Notes: generated by a model not told the origin, from the letters alone. DNA of 7,396 bases from Actinomycetes bacterium (GCA_023390875.1 JAEWCA010000561.1:1-7396), one strand, 5' to 3'. Numbered from the stretch's first letter, positions 1-6,330 are shown. Translations and numbers: made by a program.

Positions 1-87
1 CACTACAACCTGGAACGACCCCACCTCGGCATCGGCGGCCAACGACCCATCGACCGCGTCAACAACCCTGCGGGTCAGTACATCTAG
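1..87 (+). CDS. IS481-family transposase, C-terminal tail (partial, 5' end outside window)
   Basis: Frame 1 reads straight from the window edge to a TAG at 85-87 and gives 28 residues. They begin HYNLERPHLGIGGQRP and end in a VNN...GQY tail. The HYN-x-x-RPH-x-x-x-G-x-x-P motif is the end of the integrase (DDE, rve-type) core in IS481-like transposases, and the VNN...GQY tail is characteristic of actinobacterial members. The enzyme would catalyse cut-and-paste movement of its own insertion sequence. The catalytic DDE residues lie outside the window, so intactness cannot be judged. The segment uses more A-ending codons (gaa, caa, cga) than the genes to its right, which fits foreign origin. No terminal inverted repeat was recognised in the few bases after the stop. 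Confidence 0.8.
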   Translation, partial: HYNLERPHLGIGGQRPIDRVNNPAGQYI

Positions 88-93
88 GAGCCG

Positions 94-633
94 TCAGGCG
101 GGCACGACGTCACGCGCCCGCTGCCGCCGTCCCCACGCGCGCCAGACCCGGGCGCCGACCAGGTAGGGCACGAGGAACACGACGAGGTACACGAGCGCGA
201 GCCGCCACGTCGCGACCGTGCCGACGGAGACCTCGTCGGCGGTGTGCGTGTACGTGGTGGTCGCGCCGAACGCCGTGTGCGAGACGGTGCCGCCTCCCAT
301 CGCCGCGAGCGTGTCGAGCGTGCCGGCGGCGTACGCCCAGCTGAGCCAGACGAGCGCCGACACCGCGAGCGCACCCCAGACCGCGCCCGTGCCCCAGCGC
401 GGTAGGCGTCGGCCGAGCTCGGCGACGTACCCCTCGGCGAGCACGCGGGGGTGCCCGAGGCCGGCGACGGCGCGCGCCATGCCCACCTCGGCGGCCGTGG
501 CGGTGAGCTCGGTGCGCAGCTCGCGCACGACGCGGCCGTTCTTCGGGTAGTCCTGCATCGCCCACGAGAACCGCATGAGGTAGCGCTCGCGGACGAGGCG
601 GTCGCGCAGGGACAGGGCCGGTCGGGTGGTCAT
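94..633 (-). CDS. HAAS-like two-TM membrane protein, PadR partner
   Basis: A 179-residue protein. The N-terminal helical segment (about residues 17-75) has the look of the HAAS/DUF1700-type domain often encoded beside PadR regulators: an early YLMRF...DYPKN stretch, then RELRTEL, then GHPRVLAEGYVAEL. Two hydrophobic helices follow, at about 82-104 and 145-162, separated by a Thr/Gly-rich, probably extracytoplasmic loop, and the protein ends in a basic cytoplasmic tail. The ATG at 633 overlaps the padR stop (ATGA, 630-633). A GGAGG sits 4 nt upstream inside the end of padR, so the two are translationally coupled. The role is unknown. HAAS proteins are thought to act as membrane partners or sensors for the linked PadR repressor, and that is inference here. 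The stop lies 6 bp from the IS481 transposase stop, so the last few residues could have been altered by the insertion. Confidence 0.75.
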   Translation of the reverse strand: MTTRPALSLRDRLVRERYLMRFSWAMQDYPKNGRVVRELRTELTATAAEVGMARAVAGLGHPRVLAEGYVAELGRRLPRWGTGAVWGALAVSALVWLSWAYAAGTLDTLAAMGGGTVSHTAFGATTTYTHTADEVSVGTVATWRLALVYLVVFLVPYLVGARVWRAWGRRQRARDVVPA

Positions 634-1010
634 GACGCCTCCTCGGCGGGTGCGGGAGCAGGTGCGGCACCGGGTGCGGGTGGACGGGTGCGGGCTCGGG
701 CGAGCAGGGCGGACGCCGTGCGGCCGAGGCGCTCCCAGGCCTCGGCGGCGCGGGCCAGCTCGGTGGCACCGTCGGCGGTGGGGACGTAGTACTTGCGGGC
801 CGGTCCGGCGGTCGAGGCGACGAGCCGGCTCGCGACGAGGCCGTCGCGCTCGAGCCGGTTGAGCACGGGGTACACGGTGCCGGCGGACATCTCGTCGAGG
901 CCCGCGTCCTGCAGCCGGGTGACGAGCTCGTAGCCGTAGGACTCGTGCTCGGTCAGCACCGCGAGGACCAGCATGGGCAGGACGCCCTTGAGCAGCTGGG
1001 GATCGGACAT
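630..1010 (-). CDS. PadR-family transcriptional repressor
   Basis: A 126-residue winged-helix regulator. The N-terminus QLLKGVLPMLVLAVL, then SYGYEL (about 25-30) and the wing region GTVYPVLNRLERDGLV (44-59), then a KYYVPTADG segment (73-81), are the hallmarks of PadR. An Ala/Pro-rich tail (about 105-122) is low complexity, and a long C-terminal dimerisation helix is not evident, so this is a short PadR (subfamily with a single C-terminal helix). I start at ATG 1010. The frame stays open far upstream, but that stretch lies antisense to the phosphoesterase gene and has no PadR character. There is no Shine-Dalgarno. A TACCGT -10 ends 6 nt before the ATG, so the mRNA is probably leaderless. The gene is followed by the HAAS-like gene with a 4-bp overlap. 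PadR proteins usually repress their own operon, and the dyad in its promoter spacer supports this. The inducing ligand is unknown. Confidence 0.88.
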   Translation of the reverse strand: MSDPQLLKGVLPMLVLAVLTEHESYGYELVTRLQDAGLDEMSAGTVYPVLNRLERDGLVASRLVASTAGPARKYYVPTADGATELARAAEAWERLGRTASALLARARTRPPAPGAAPAPAPAEEAS

Positions 1011-1016
1011 GTCGCT

Positions 1017-1046
1017 ACGGTATTGCCTGCTAGTAGGCGATGACAA
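1017..1046 (-). promoter_or_regulatory. Leaderless promoter of the padR-HAAS operon
   Basis: On the minus strand TTGTCA (1041-1046) and TACCGT (1017-1022) are separated by 18 bp. The -10 fits the actinobacterial TANNNT pattern. A start site about 7 nt downstream falls on or next to the A of the padR ATG at 1010, and no ribosome binding site precedes that ATG. This predicts a leaderless transcript. Confidence 0.6.
1022..1041. promoter_or_regulatory. Imperfect 20-bp dyad, candidate PadR operator
   Basis: The sequence is symmetric about 1031/1032. Its core is GCCTGC-TA-GTAGGC (1025-1038), and the outer arms bring it to 8 of 10 matched pairs across 1022-1041. It occupies the spacer between the padR -35 and -10. 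A bound dimer there would block RNA polymerase, as expected for autorepression. It does not match the ATGT-N8-ACAT pattern known for some PadR proteins, so assignment to this PadR is inferred from position only. Confidence 0.5.
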
Positions 1047-1081
1047 GTACCGGGCGATGTTGGTGTCATGTTTGTGGGTGA

Positions 1082-1111
1082 TTGACAGGGTTTGTCCGGC
1101 GGGGGTCCACT
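1082..1111 (+). promoter_or_regulatory. Possible promoter of the metallophosphoesterase gene
   Basis: A perfect TTGACA -35 lies at 1082-1087. At 18 bp spacing there is only a weak -10, TCCACT (1106-1111). A GACA-N5-TGTC dyad (1084-1096) overlaps the -35 and could be a regulatory site. The promoter lies in the 123-bp divergent region shared with padR, so PadR could influence both directions. Confidence 0.35.
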
Positions 1112-1133
1112 GGGACGTCCTGAGGAGACGACG

Positions 1134-3749
1134 ATGTCCCGACGCCCCCGCCTCGCCCCGTCCGTGCTGCCCGCCCCGTCCGCGCTGCCCGCCCGCCGCC
1201 GCTGGTCGGCCGCTGCGACCGCGCTGGCTCTCGCCGCGCTCGTCGTCGGCACACCAGCGGCGCCCGCGGCCGCCGCCGACCCGGCGCCGTTCACGTTCCT
1301 CGTCGTCCCCGACACGCAGAACTACGTGAGCAGCACCGCGAACGACCCGATCATGGCCGCGCAGACCCAGTGGATCGTCGACCACCGTGCCGACCTCCAC
1401 CTGGCGTTCGTCGCCGGGCTCGGGGACATCGTCGGGGTCGACACCTCGACCGTGCAGTGGCAGCGCGCGTCCGACCACCTCGCGGTGCTCGACGCCGCGG
1501 GCGTCCCGAACACCGTCGTGCCCGGCAACCACGACATGGACCTCACGACCGGTGCGGCGCCGCTGTACCAGCAGTTCTTCCCACCGAGCCGGTACGCGGG
1601 GGCGTCGTGGAACTCACCGGCGGCGTCGTACGGCGGGTACCTGGGCCAGAACCAGTTCGGGCCCGACGAGATCGACCGGCAGAACCTCGACAGCTACGCG
1701 CTGTTCAGCGCGTCCGGCCTCGACTTCCTGGTGCTCAACCTCGAGTACAACCCGCCCGACGCGGCGGTCGCGTGGGCCCGTCGGGTGCTCGCCGCCTACC
1801 CGGACCGCCGCGCGATCCTCGTGACGCACTCGTACGTCGACGTCACGGGTGCGCTGAGCACGCAGGTGCTGCGGGCCGACGGCGGCAACAGCGGCCAGGA
1901 CCTGTGGGACGACCTCGTGTCCACGAGCTGCTCGATCTTCCTGGTCGTCAACGGCCACTTCTACTCGGGCGACGAGTCCGAGGCCCGCCGCACCGACACC
2001 AACACGTGCGGCCGGCCGGTCCACGCGGTCGTGAGCGACTACCAGGGACGCCCGCACGGCGGCGACGGGTGGCTGAGGTACTACACGTTCGACCCGGCGC
2101 AGAACCAGATCACCGCCGTGACGTACTCGCCGACGCTGGGCCTGTACGAGACCGACGACGACAGCGCGTTCGTCCTGCCGTACGACATGGGTGGCACGGC
2201 ACCGCCCCCGCCGCCGCCCCCGCTCGCGGCCGACACGTTCACGCGGACGCTCACGGGCGCGTGGGGCGCGGCCGACACCGGCGGCACGTGGACGCTCACG
2301 GGCGGCACCGCGCGGTTCACGGTCGGCGGCGGTGCGGGTCGCCAGGCGCCGCTGCCCGGCGGCACGGTGACCGCCAACCTCACCGGCGTCGCGTCCACCG
2401 CCACGGACCTCACGACGACGGTCGCGCTGGACCGCATCCCCGACGCCGCCCTGTACGCCACGGTCGCGGGCCGGCTCGTCGGCTCGGCGGAGTACGGCGC
2501 GCGGCTCAAGGTGCTGCCCGGCGGCGGCGTCCAGCTGCACGCCGAGCGGTCCGGGACCGTCCTGACGGGCGGCACGCTGCCGGGGCTCGTCCTCACCGCC
2601 GGTCAGCGGCTGCACGTGCGGGTCCAGGTCCAGGGCACGGCTCCGACGACGATCCGGGTCCGCGCCTGGGTCGACGGCACGGCCGAGCCGACGACGTGGT
2701 TCGCGACCGCCACGGACGCGACGGCCGCGCTGCAGGTCCCCGGGGGTGTCCGCCTCTCCACGTACGTCAGCGGGACCACGACGGGCGGCGCCGTCACGGC
2801 CTCGTACGACGACGTCCTCGCGACGACCGTCGGGGCGCCGCCCCCGCCGCCTCCGCCGCCGCCGAACCAGCCGCCGCAGGCCGCGTTCACCGCGACACCC
2901 ACGGGACTGACCGTCGCGGTCGACTCCGCGGGCTCGACGGACCCCGACGGCACCGTCGTCGCGCGGTCGTGGACGTTCGGCGACGGCGGCACGGCCACCG
3001 GCGCGACGGCCTCGCACACCTACGCGTCCGCCGGCACGTACACCGTGACCCTCACGGTCGCCGACGACGACGGCGCGACCGGCACCGCGACCCGCACGGT
3101 CACCGTCGCGGCACCGCCGCCCCCGTCGAGCACGCTCGCCGCCGACACGTTCACGCGCACCGCGACCCGCTCGTGGGGCACGGCCGACACCGGCGGGACG
3201 TGGACGCTCGGCGGCGGCACGACCGCGTTCTCGGTCGCCGGCGGCGCGGGCGTGCTGCAGGTCTCACCGGGCGCGACGCTCGCCGGCACGCTGGCTGGGG
3301 TGTCGTCGACGTCGACCGACGCGCAGGCCACCGTCTCGCTGTCCGGCATCCCCGACAACACGCTGTACGCGGCCCTGTCCGGCCGGGTCGTCGGGACCGC
3401 CGACTACGCCGCGCGGATCAAGGTGCTCGCCGGTGGGGGAGTGCAGCTGCACCTCGTCCGCAGCGGCACCGCGCTGGCGGGCGGCACGCTCGCCGGCGTC
3501 ATCCTGACGCCCGGGGCGGTGCTGCACCTGCGCACCCAGGCGGTCGGGACGTCGCCCACGACGCTGCGCGCCCGCGCCTGGCTCGACGGCACGACGGAGC
3601 CCGCCGGCTGGCAGTACACGGCGACCGACTCGACGGCGGCCCTGCAGGCGGCGGGCGGTGTGCGGCTCATGACGTACCTGTCCGGGGCGACGACGACCGG
3701 CGCGGTGACGGCCCGGTGGGACGACCTGCTCGCGACGACCACGCCGTGA
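1134..3749 (+). CDS. Secreted calcineurin-like metallophosphoesterase with PKD and duplicated C-terminal modules
   Basis: An 871-residue exported protein. Residues 1-48 form a signal peptide: RRR at 21-23, a hydrophobic Ala/Leu stretch, and probable cleavage near the AAAA-D junction at 48/49. Residues 52-350 are a calcineurin-type phosphoesterase with PDTQNY (D60), GLGDIV (D98), GNHDM (N132, H133, D134), VTHSY (H232) and GHFY (H275). These would hold a dinuclear metal site for hydrolysis of an unknown phosphoester. Next come a Pro7 linker (357-363), module A (364-565), a Pro9 linker (569-577), a PKD domain (580-660, with WTFGDG at 613-618 and HTY at 628-630), a Pro4 linker (661-664), and module B (668-869). 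A and B are beta-rich and resemble laminin-G/ConA-like binding modules of actinobacterial exoproteins. I start at ATG 1134 because GAGGAG lies 6 nt upstream; the TTG at 1092 lacks a ribosome binding site and would displace the signal peptide. Likely role: extracellular phosphate or nucleotide/polymer degradation (inference). Confidence 0.85.
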   Translation: MSRRPRLAPSVLPAPSALPARRRWSAAATALALAALVVGTPAAPAAAADPAPFTFLVVPDTQNYVSSTANDPIMAAQTQWIVDHRADLHLAFVAGLGDIVGVDTSTVQWQRASDHLAVLDAAGVPNTVVPGNHDMDLTTGAAPLYQQFFPPSRYAGASWNSPAASYGGYLGQNQFGPDEIDRQNLDSYALFSASGLDFLVLNLEYNPPDAAVAWARRVLAAYPDRRAILVTHSYVDVTGALSTQVLRADGGNSGQDLWDDLVSTSCSIFLVVNGHFYSGDESEARRTDTNTCGRPVHAVVSDYQGRPHGGDGWLRYYTFDPAQNQITAVTYSPTLGLYETDDDSAFVLPYDMGGTAPPPPPPPLAADTFTRTLTGAWGAADTGGTWTLTGGTARFTVGGGAGRQAPLPGGTVTANLTGVASTATDLTTTVALDRIPDAALYATVAGRLVGSAEYGARLKVLPGGGVQLHAERSGTVLTGGTLPGLVLTAGQRLHVRVQVQGTAPTTIRVRAWVDGTAEPTTWFATATDATAALQVPGGVRLSTYVSGTTTGGAVTASYDDVLATTVGAPPPPPPPPPNQPPQAAFTATPTGLTVAVDSAGSTDPDGTVVARSWTFGDGGTATGATASHTYASAGTYTVTLTVADDDGATGTATRTVTVAAPPPPSSTLAADTFTRTATRSWGTADTGGTWTLGGGTTAFSVAGGAGVLQVSPGATLAGTLAGVSSTSTDAQATVSLSGIPDNTLYAALSGRVVGTADYAARIKVLAGGGVQLHLVRSGTALAGGTLAGVILTPGAVLHLRTQAVGTSPTTLRARAWLDGTTEPAGWQYTATDSTAALQAAGGVRLMTYLSGATTTGAVTARWDDLLATTTP
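2223..2828 (+). repeat. Module A of a 202-residue internal duplication
   Basis: Encodes residues 364-565, beginning LAADTFTRT and containing WG.ADTGGTWTL, GGGVQLH, GGTL, RAW.DGT.EP and a DD-x-LATT end. It aligns without gaps to module B at 3135-3740. My hand count gives about 130 identical residues of 202 (about 64%). Short stretches near the 5' ends are also identical at DNA level, for example the 17 bases encoding ADTFTR. Probably a carbohydrate- or cell-wall-binding beta-sandwich, by resemblance only. Confidence 0.85.
2871..3113 (+). other. PKD domain coding segment
   Basis: Residues 580-660 of the phosphoesterase show the PKD signature in order: PPQAAF, a DSAGSTDPDG turn, W-x-FGDG, HTYASAGTYTVTLTV and a terminal TRTVTV strand. 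PKD domains are Ig-like extracellular spacers in bacterial exoenzymes, and this one sits between the two copies of the duplicated module. Confidence 0.88.
3135..3740 (+). repeat. Module B of a 202-residue internal duplication
   Basis: Encodes residues 668-869, the C-terminal partner of module A at 2223-2828, of the same length and with no gap in the alignment. Divergence is greatest around the fifth to seventh tens of residues and least in the ends and the GGGVQLH region. This suggests the core fold and the possible ligand face are conserved while surface loops drift. Confidence 0.85.
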
Positions 3750-3795
3750 CCGCTCCCGCGCCGACCGCGCCGCGCCGCCGCGTCGGTCAGAGCGG
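3750..3795. terminator. Possible bidirectional terminator between convergent genes
   Basis: CCGCTC (3750-3755) pairs with GAGCGG (3790-3795), and inside it CCGAC (3761-3765) pairs with GTCGG (3782-3786). The element lies between the stops of the phosphoesterase (+) and the YbdK-type ligase (-), and overlaps the latter's stop. There is no T-tract, as is common for actinobacterial terminators. The internal mismatches make this a weak call. Confidence 0.3.
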
Positions 3796-4935
3796 GCGGC
3801 CCGCCTTCATCTCGGCGACCAGCGACCGCACCACGGAGTCGAGCTCACCCGCGTTGCGCCGCGCCACGGCCCGCTGCCGCTGGTAGGACGCCCCGCGCCG
3901 CAGGATGACACGCACCTGCTCGAGCTCGGCGCTGCACCCCAGCCGCTCCGCGACGGGCGCGAGCTCGACGAGCCACCGGCCGACCGAGTCGGTGACCAGC
4001 TCCTCGTCGCCCGCGGCGTTCGTGATGATGATCGCGTCCATGCCGTACCGCGCGGAGCGCCACTTGTTCTCCTGCGTGAACCACGGCGGCAGCGTCGGCA
4101 GGGGCTCGCCGCGGTCGAGCATCGACGAGAAGTGCTCGACGAAGCAGTGCGTGAGCGCCGAGATGGCCGTGACCTCGAGCAGGTTCGCGGCGCCGTCGGC
4201 GATCCGCATCTCGAGCGTCCCGAACCGCGGCGACGGGCGGATGTCCCACCGCACCTCGTCGAACTGGTCGATGACGCCCGTGTGCATCATGTCGCCGACG
4301 TACTGCTCGAGCTGCTCCCACTGCTCGAACCCGAACGGCAGGCCCGCGGTCGGCAGCTGCTGGAACAGCAGGGCACGGTTCGACGCGTACCCCGTGTCCT
4401 TCGCGGCCCAGAACGGCGACGACGCCGACAGCGACTGGATGTGCGCGAACACGGTGAGCATCGCGCGCGTCAGCGGCAGCACCTTGGCCCGGTCCTCGAT
4501 GCCGACGTGCACGTGCACGCCGTAGATGAGCATCTGCCGGCCCCACCACTGGGTGCGGTCGATGAGCGTGGCGTACCGCTCCTTGTCGGTGACCTTCTGC
4601 TGCGCCCAGTTGGCGAACGGGTGCGTGCCGCCGCCCATGAGGTCGATGCGCAGGGGAGCGGCGGCTGCGGCGACCTCGTCGAGCGAGCGCTGCAGGTCCG
4701 CCCCGGCCTCGGCGACCGTCCGGCACTTGCCCGACGAGATCTCGACGGTGTTGAGCAGCAGCTCCTGCTTGATGTGCGGGTTGTCGGTCCCGTCGTCGGG
4801 CCGGACGGCCGCGAGCACCGTCTCGGCGGCCTGCCGCAGGTCGCCGGAGTCGGCGTCGACGAGCGCCACCTCCCACTCGATGCCCACGGTGGACCGCTCG
4901 GACCGGGCGAACGGCAGCGCGACGGGCGCGGCCAT
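3787..4935 (-). CDS. ybdK: YbdK-type carboxylate-amine ligase (glutamate-cysteine ligase family 2)
   Basis: A 382-residue cytoplasmic protein of the usual length for the YbdK/GCS2 family. Members use ATP to form an amide bond between a carboxylate and an amine; E. coli YbdK has weak gamma-glutamylcysteine synthetase activity. Visible family motifs: TVGIEWEVALVD (16-27, the E-x-E metal/ATP site), KQELLLNTVEISSGKC (56-71), GGGTHPFA (101-108), YGVHVHVG (138-145), ALLFQQLPTAGLPFGFEQW (188-206), RPSPRFGTLEMRIAD (233-247) and RRGASYQRQRAV (346-357). The ATG at 4935 shares one base with the TGA of the upstream methyltransferase (TGATG), with GGAG about 8 nt before it inside that gene. The pair is therefore translationally coupled. 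Actinobacteria of this type normally rely on mycothiol, so glutathione synthesis is not assured and the true substrate is open. The symbol denotes family membership only. Confidence 0.88.
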   Translation of the reverse strand: MAAPVALPFARSERSTVGIEWEVALVDADSGDLRQAAETVLAAVRPDDGTDNPHIKQELLLNTVEISSGKCRTVAEAGADLQRSLDEVAAAAAPLRIDLMGGGTHPFANWAQQKVTDKERYATLIDRTQWWGRQMLIYGVHVHVGIEDRAKVLPLTRAMLTVFAHIQSLSASSPFWAAKDTGYASNRALLFQQLPTAGLPFGFEQWEQLEQYVGDMMHTGVIDQFDEVRWDIRPSPRFGTLEMRIADGAANLLEVTAISALTHCFVEHFSSMLDRGEPLPTLPPWFTQENKWRSARYGMDAIIITNAAGDEELVTDSVGRWLVELAPVAERLGCSAELEQVRVILRRGASYQRQRAVARRNAGELDSVVRSLVAEMKAGRPL

Positions 4936-6113
4936 CAGACGGGCTCCACCACGAGGACCTCCTGGTGCCCGGCGACGCGCGTGAGGACGACCGTCGCCTC
5001 GCCGTCGCCGCGCAGGTCGAGCTGCTTGCGCAGCTGCTCGGGCACCACGGCGGTGCCGCGCTTCTTGATCGTGACCCGCCCGACGCCGCGCTCGCGCAGG
5101 TACGTGCGCAGCCGCTTGAGCCCGAACGGCATGACGTCGAGCACGCGGTAGCCCCGCAGCACGGGGTCCTCGACCAGCTCGTCGGACGTCACATAGGCGA
5201 TGGTGGGGTCGACGAGCGTCCCGCGCACCCGCTCGGCGGCCTCGGCGACCAGCCCCGCCCGGATCACGGCCCCGTCGGGCTCGTACAGGTACGCGGCGAC
5301 GGGTCCGACGTCGGCGACCGCCCGGGTGCCGTGCACGGCGTGCGCCTGGTCGCCGACGAGCACGAGCGCCGACCGGCCGGGTCCCTCGGGCGCGAGCGTG
5401 CCGAACCACAGGCCGAGCTCGACGACGTCGCCGTCGACCGACACCCACTGCGCGCGGGCGTCGTCGGGCAGCGCCGAGTGCGGGACGCCCGGCCCGAGCT
5501 TGAGGCCGAGGCGGGGCACCGTGTCGCGCAGCGCGAGGACGGCGTCGAGCGGGGGTGCGTACGCGGCGGGGTCGAACAGCCGGCTGCCCGACGACGTGCG
5601 TCGCGCGGGGTCGGCGTACACGCCGTCGACCCCCTCGGCGACGACGTCGAGCGCGAGCCCGTCGCCGTGCCGCACGACGGCCTCGGGGAAGTGGCGCAGG
5701 TTGACGGTCGCGACGGCCGCGGTCGCCTCGTCGACGTCGGTGGCGAGCACCCGCAGCCCGACGGCCGCGAACGCCATCGCGTCGGCGCCGATGCCGCACG
5801 TGAGGTCGGCGACGTGCGTGCACCCCGCGTCGCGGTACCGCCGGGCGTGGTGCGCGGCGACCGAGAGCCGGGTGGCCTGCTCGAGACCGGCCGGCGTGAA
5901 GAGCATGCCGTCCGCGAACTCGCCGAGCTTCGGCCGGGCCTTCGCCCGCAGCCGGGACTGCGTCAGCGCGGCGGCCACGAGCGTGGGGTCGAGACCCTCG
6001 TCGCGCAGCCGGGTCGACAGCGCCATCGCGCGGGCCTCGTCGTACGGCGGCAGCGCGGCCAGCAGGGCCCACCCGTCCGGGCTGAGCAGCGACGTGAGAC
6101 CGGCGGCGTCCAT
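4935..6113 (-). CDS. Class I SAM-dependent methyltransferase with THUMP-like C-terminal domain
   Basis: A 392-residue protein. An N-terminal helical segment (1-95; ARPKLGEFADGMLFTPAGLEQAT at about 58-81) precedes a Rossmann methyltransferase. This has motif I VADLTCGIGADAMAFA (101-116), the acidic ribose-binding residue in ATDVD (124-128) and a DPARR motif (168-172) at the usual motif IV position. The C-terminal part (about 270-392; YLYEPDGAVIRAGLV, MPFGLKRLRTYL, VTIKKRG) matches the THUMP-like domain of this actinobacterial family. That domain suggests an RNA substrate, but the target is unknown. ATG 6113 is supported by AAGGA 7 nt upstream. It is the first gene of a two-gene unit, overlapping the ligase by 1 nt. 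It diverges from groES, whose CIRCE elements lie in the shared intergenic region. Confidence 0.88.
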   Translation of the reverse strand: MDAAGLTSLLSPDGWALLAALPPYDEARAMALSTRLRDEGLDPTLVAAALTQSRLRAKARPKLGEFADGMLFTPAGLEQATRLSVAAHHARRYRDAGCTHVADLTCGIGADAMAFAAVGLRVLATDVDEATAAVATVNLRHFPEAVVRHGDGLALDVVAEGVDGVYADPARRTSSGSRLFDPAAYAPPLDAVLALRDTVPRLGLKLGPGVPHSALPDDARAQWVSVDGDVVELGLWFGTLAPEGPGRSALVLVGDQAHAVHGTRAVADVGPVAAYLYEPDGAVIRAGLVAEAAERVRGTLVDPTIAYVTSDELVEDPVLRGYRVLDVMPFGLKRLRTYLRERGVGRVTIKKRGTAVVPEQLRKQLDLRGDGEATVVLTRVAGHQEVLVVEPV

Positions 6114-6165
6114 GCGGTGATCCTTGCACCTCGGGGGCGGCCGGCACGGCCGCGGGATGGCCGCG

Positions 6166-6192
6166 CTGGCACTCGCCTTGACCGAGTGCTAA
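6166..6192 (+). promoter_or_regulatory. CIRCE element 1 (HrcA operator) of groES
   Basis: CTGGCACTC, nine bases, then GAGTGCTAA. The right arm is a perfect match to the consensus TTAGCACTC-N9-GAGTGCTAA, and the left arm differs at two positions. HrcA binds this operator and represses chaperonin genes until heat shock. The N9 spacer carries the groES -35, so binding would occlude RNA polymerase. Confidence 0.92.
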
Positions 6193-6206
6193 CCCGTTCC
6201 TAGAGT
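6178..6206 (+). promoter_or_regulatory. groES promoter
   Basis: TTGACC (6178-6183), 17 bp, TAGAGT (6201-6206). Both hexamers and the spacing fit the principal-sigma consensus of high-GC actinobacteria. Transcription would begin near 6213, at the left edge of the second CIRCE-like element, leaving a 5' leader of about 118 nt before the GTG start of groES. Confidence 0.8.
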
Positions 6207-6213
6207 TGGGGCG

Positions 6214-6240
6214 CTGGCACTCTCCACGTGGGAATGCCAA
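6214..6240 (+). promoter_or_regulatory. CIRCE-like element 2, degenerate
   Basis: CTGGCACTC, nine bases, then GAATGCCAA. The left arm is identical to that of element 1 (6166-6174), and the right arm differs from consensus at two positions. One of these (GCCAA) restores pairing with the GGC of the left arm, so the dyad is nearly self-complementary. Its centre is 48 bp from that of element 1. It begins at the predicted transcription start, so HrcA could act on both sides of the promoter. Confidence 0.75.
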
Positions 6241-6330
6241 CGGCGTCACCGGCCGCGGCACCCGCGACGACGTGGGCGGCACGCCATACGGACATCAGTG
6301 AACGACTCACATGCGAAGGGGAGGTCCGCT

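Noticed and set aside
1092..1133. TTG start for the phosphoesterase
   Set aside because: It overlaps the candidate promoter and lacks a Shine-Dalgarno; ATG 1134 has GAGGAG at 6 nt.
1011..1532. N-terminal extension of the PadR frame to 300 residues
   Set aside because: It runs antisense through the phosphoesterase signal peptide and catalytic domain, has no PadR character, and the promoter lies inside it. The PadR family start matches ATG 1010.
2201..2222. CCG/CCC-rich tracts at 2201-2222 and 2840-2865 as possible DNA repeats or a CRISPR-like array
   Set aside because: They are simply codons of polyproline linkers between domains; there is no repeat-spacer structure.
1614..3017. 467-residue minus-strand frame opposite the phosphoesterase
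   Set aside because: Arg/Gly/Val-rich antisense shadow without recognisable motifs or a ribosome binding site.
1370..3886. 838-residue + frame overlapping the phosphoesterase
   Set aside because: Arg/Pro/His-rich low-complexity translation typical of an out-of-frame shadow in GC-rich DNA; the 1134-3749 frame has clear domains.
4965..6203. 412-residue + frame opposite the methyltransferase
   Set aside because: Antisense shadow of a well-supported gene, biased composition, and it runs through the groES control region.
4936..6282. Extension of the YbdK-type frame upstream to 831 residues
   Set aside because: The upstream part is an Arg/Ala-rich out-of-frame reading of the methyltransferase gene. 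The family N-terminus starts at 4935.
6298..6330. Upstream GTG start for groES
   Set aside because: It adds 11 residues not found in GroES and has no ribosome binding site. GGAGG at 6320-6324 fits GTG 6331.
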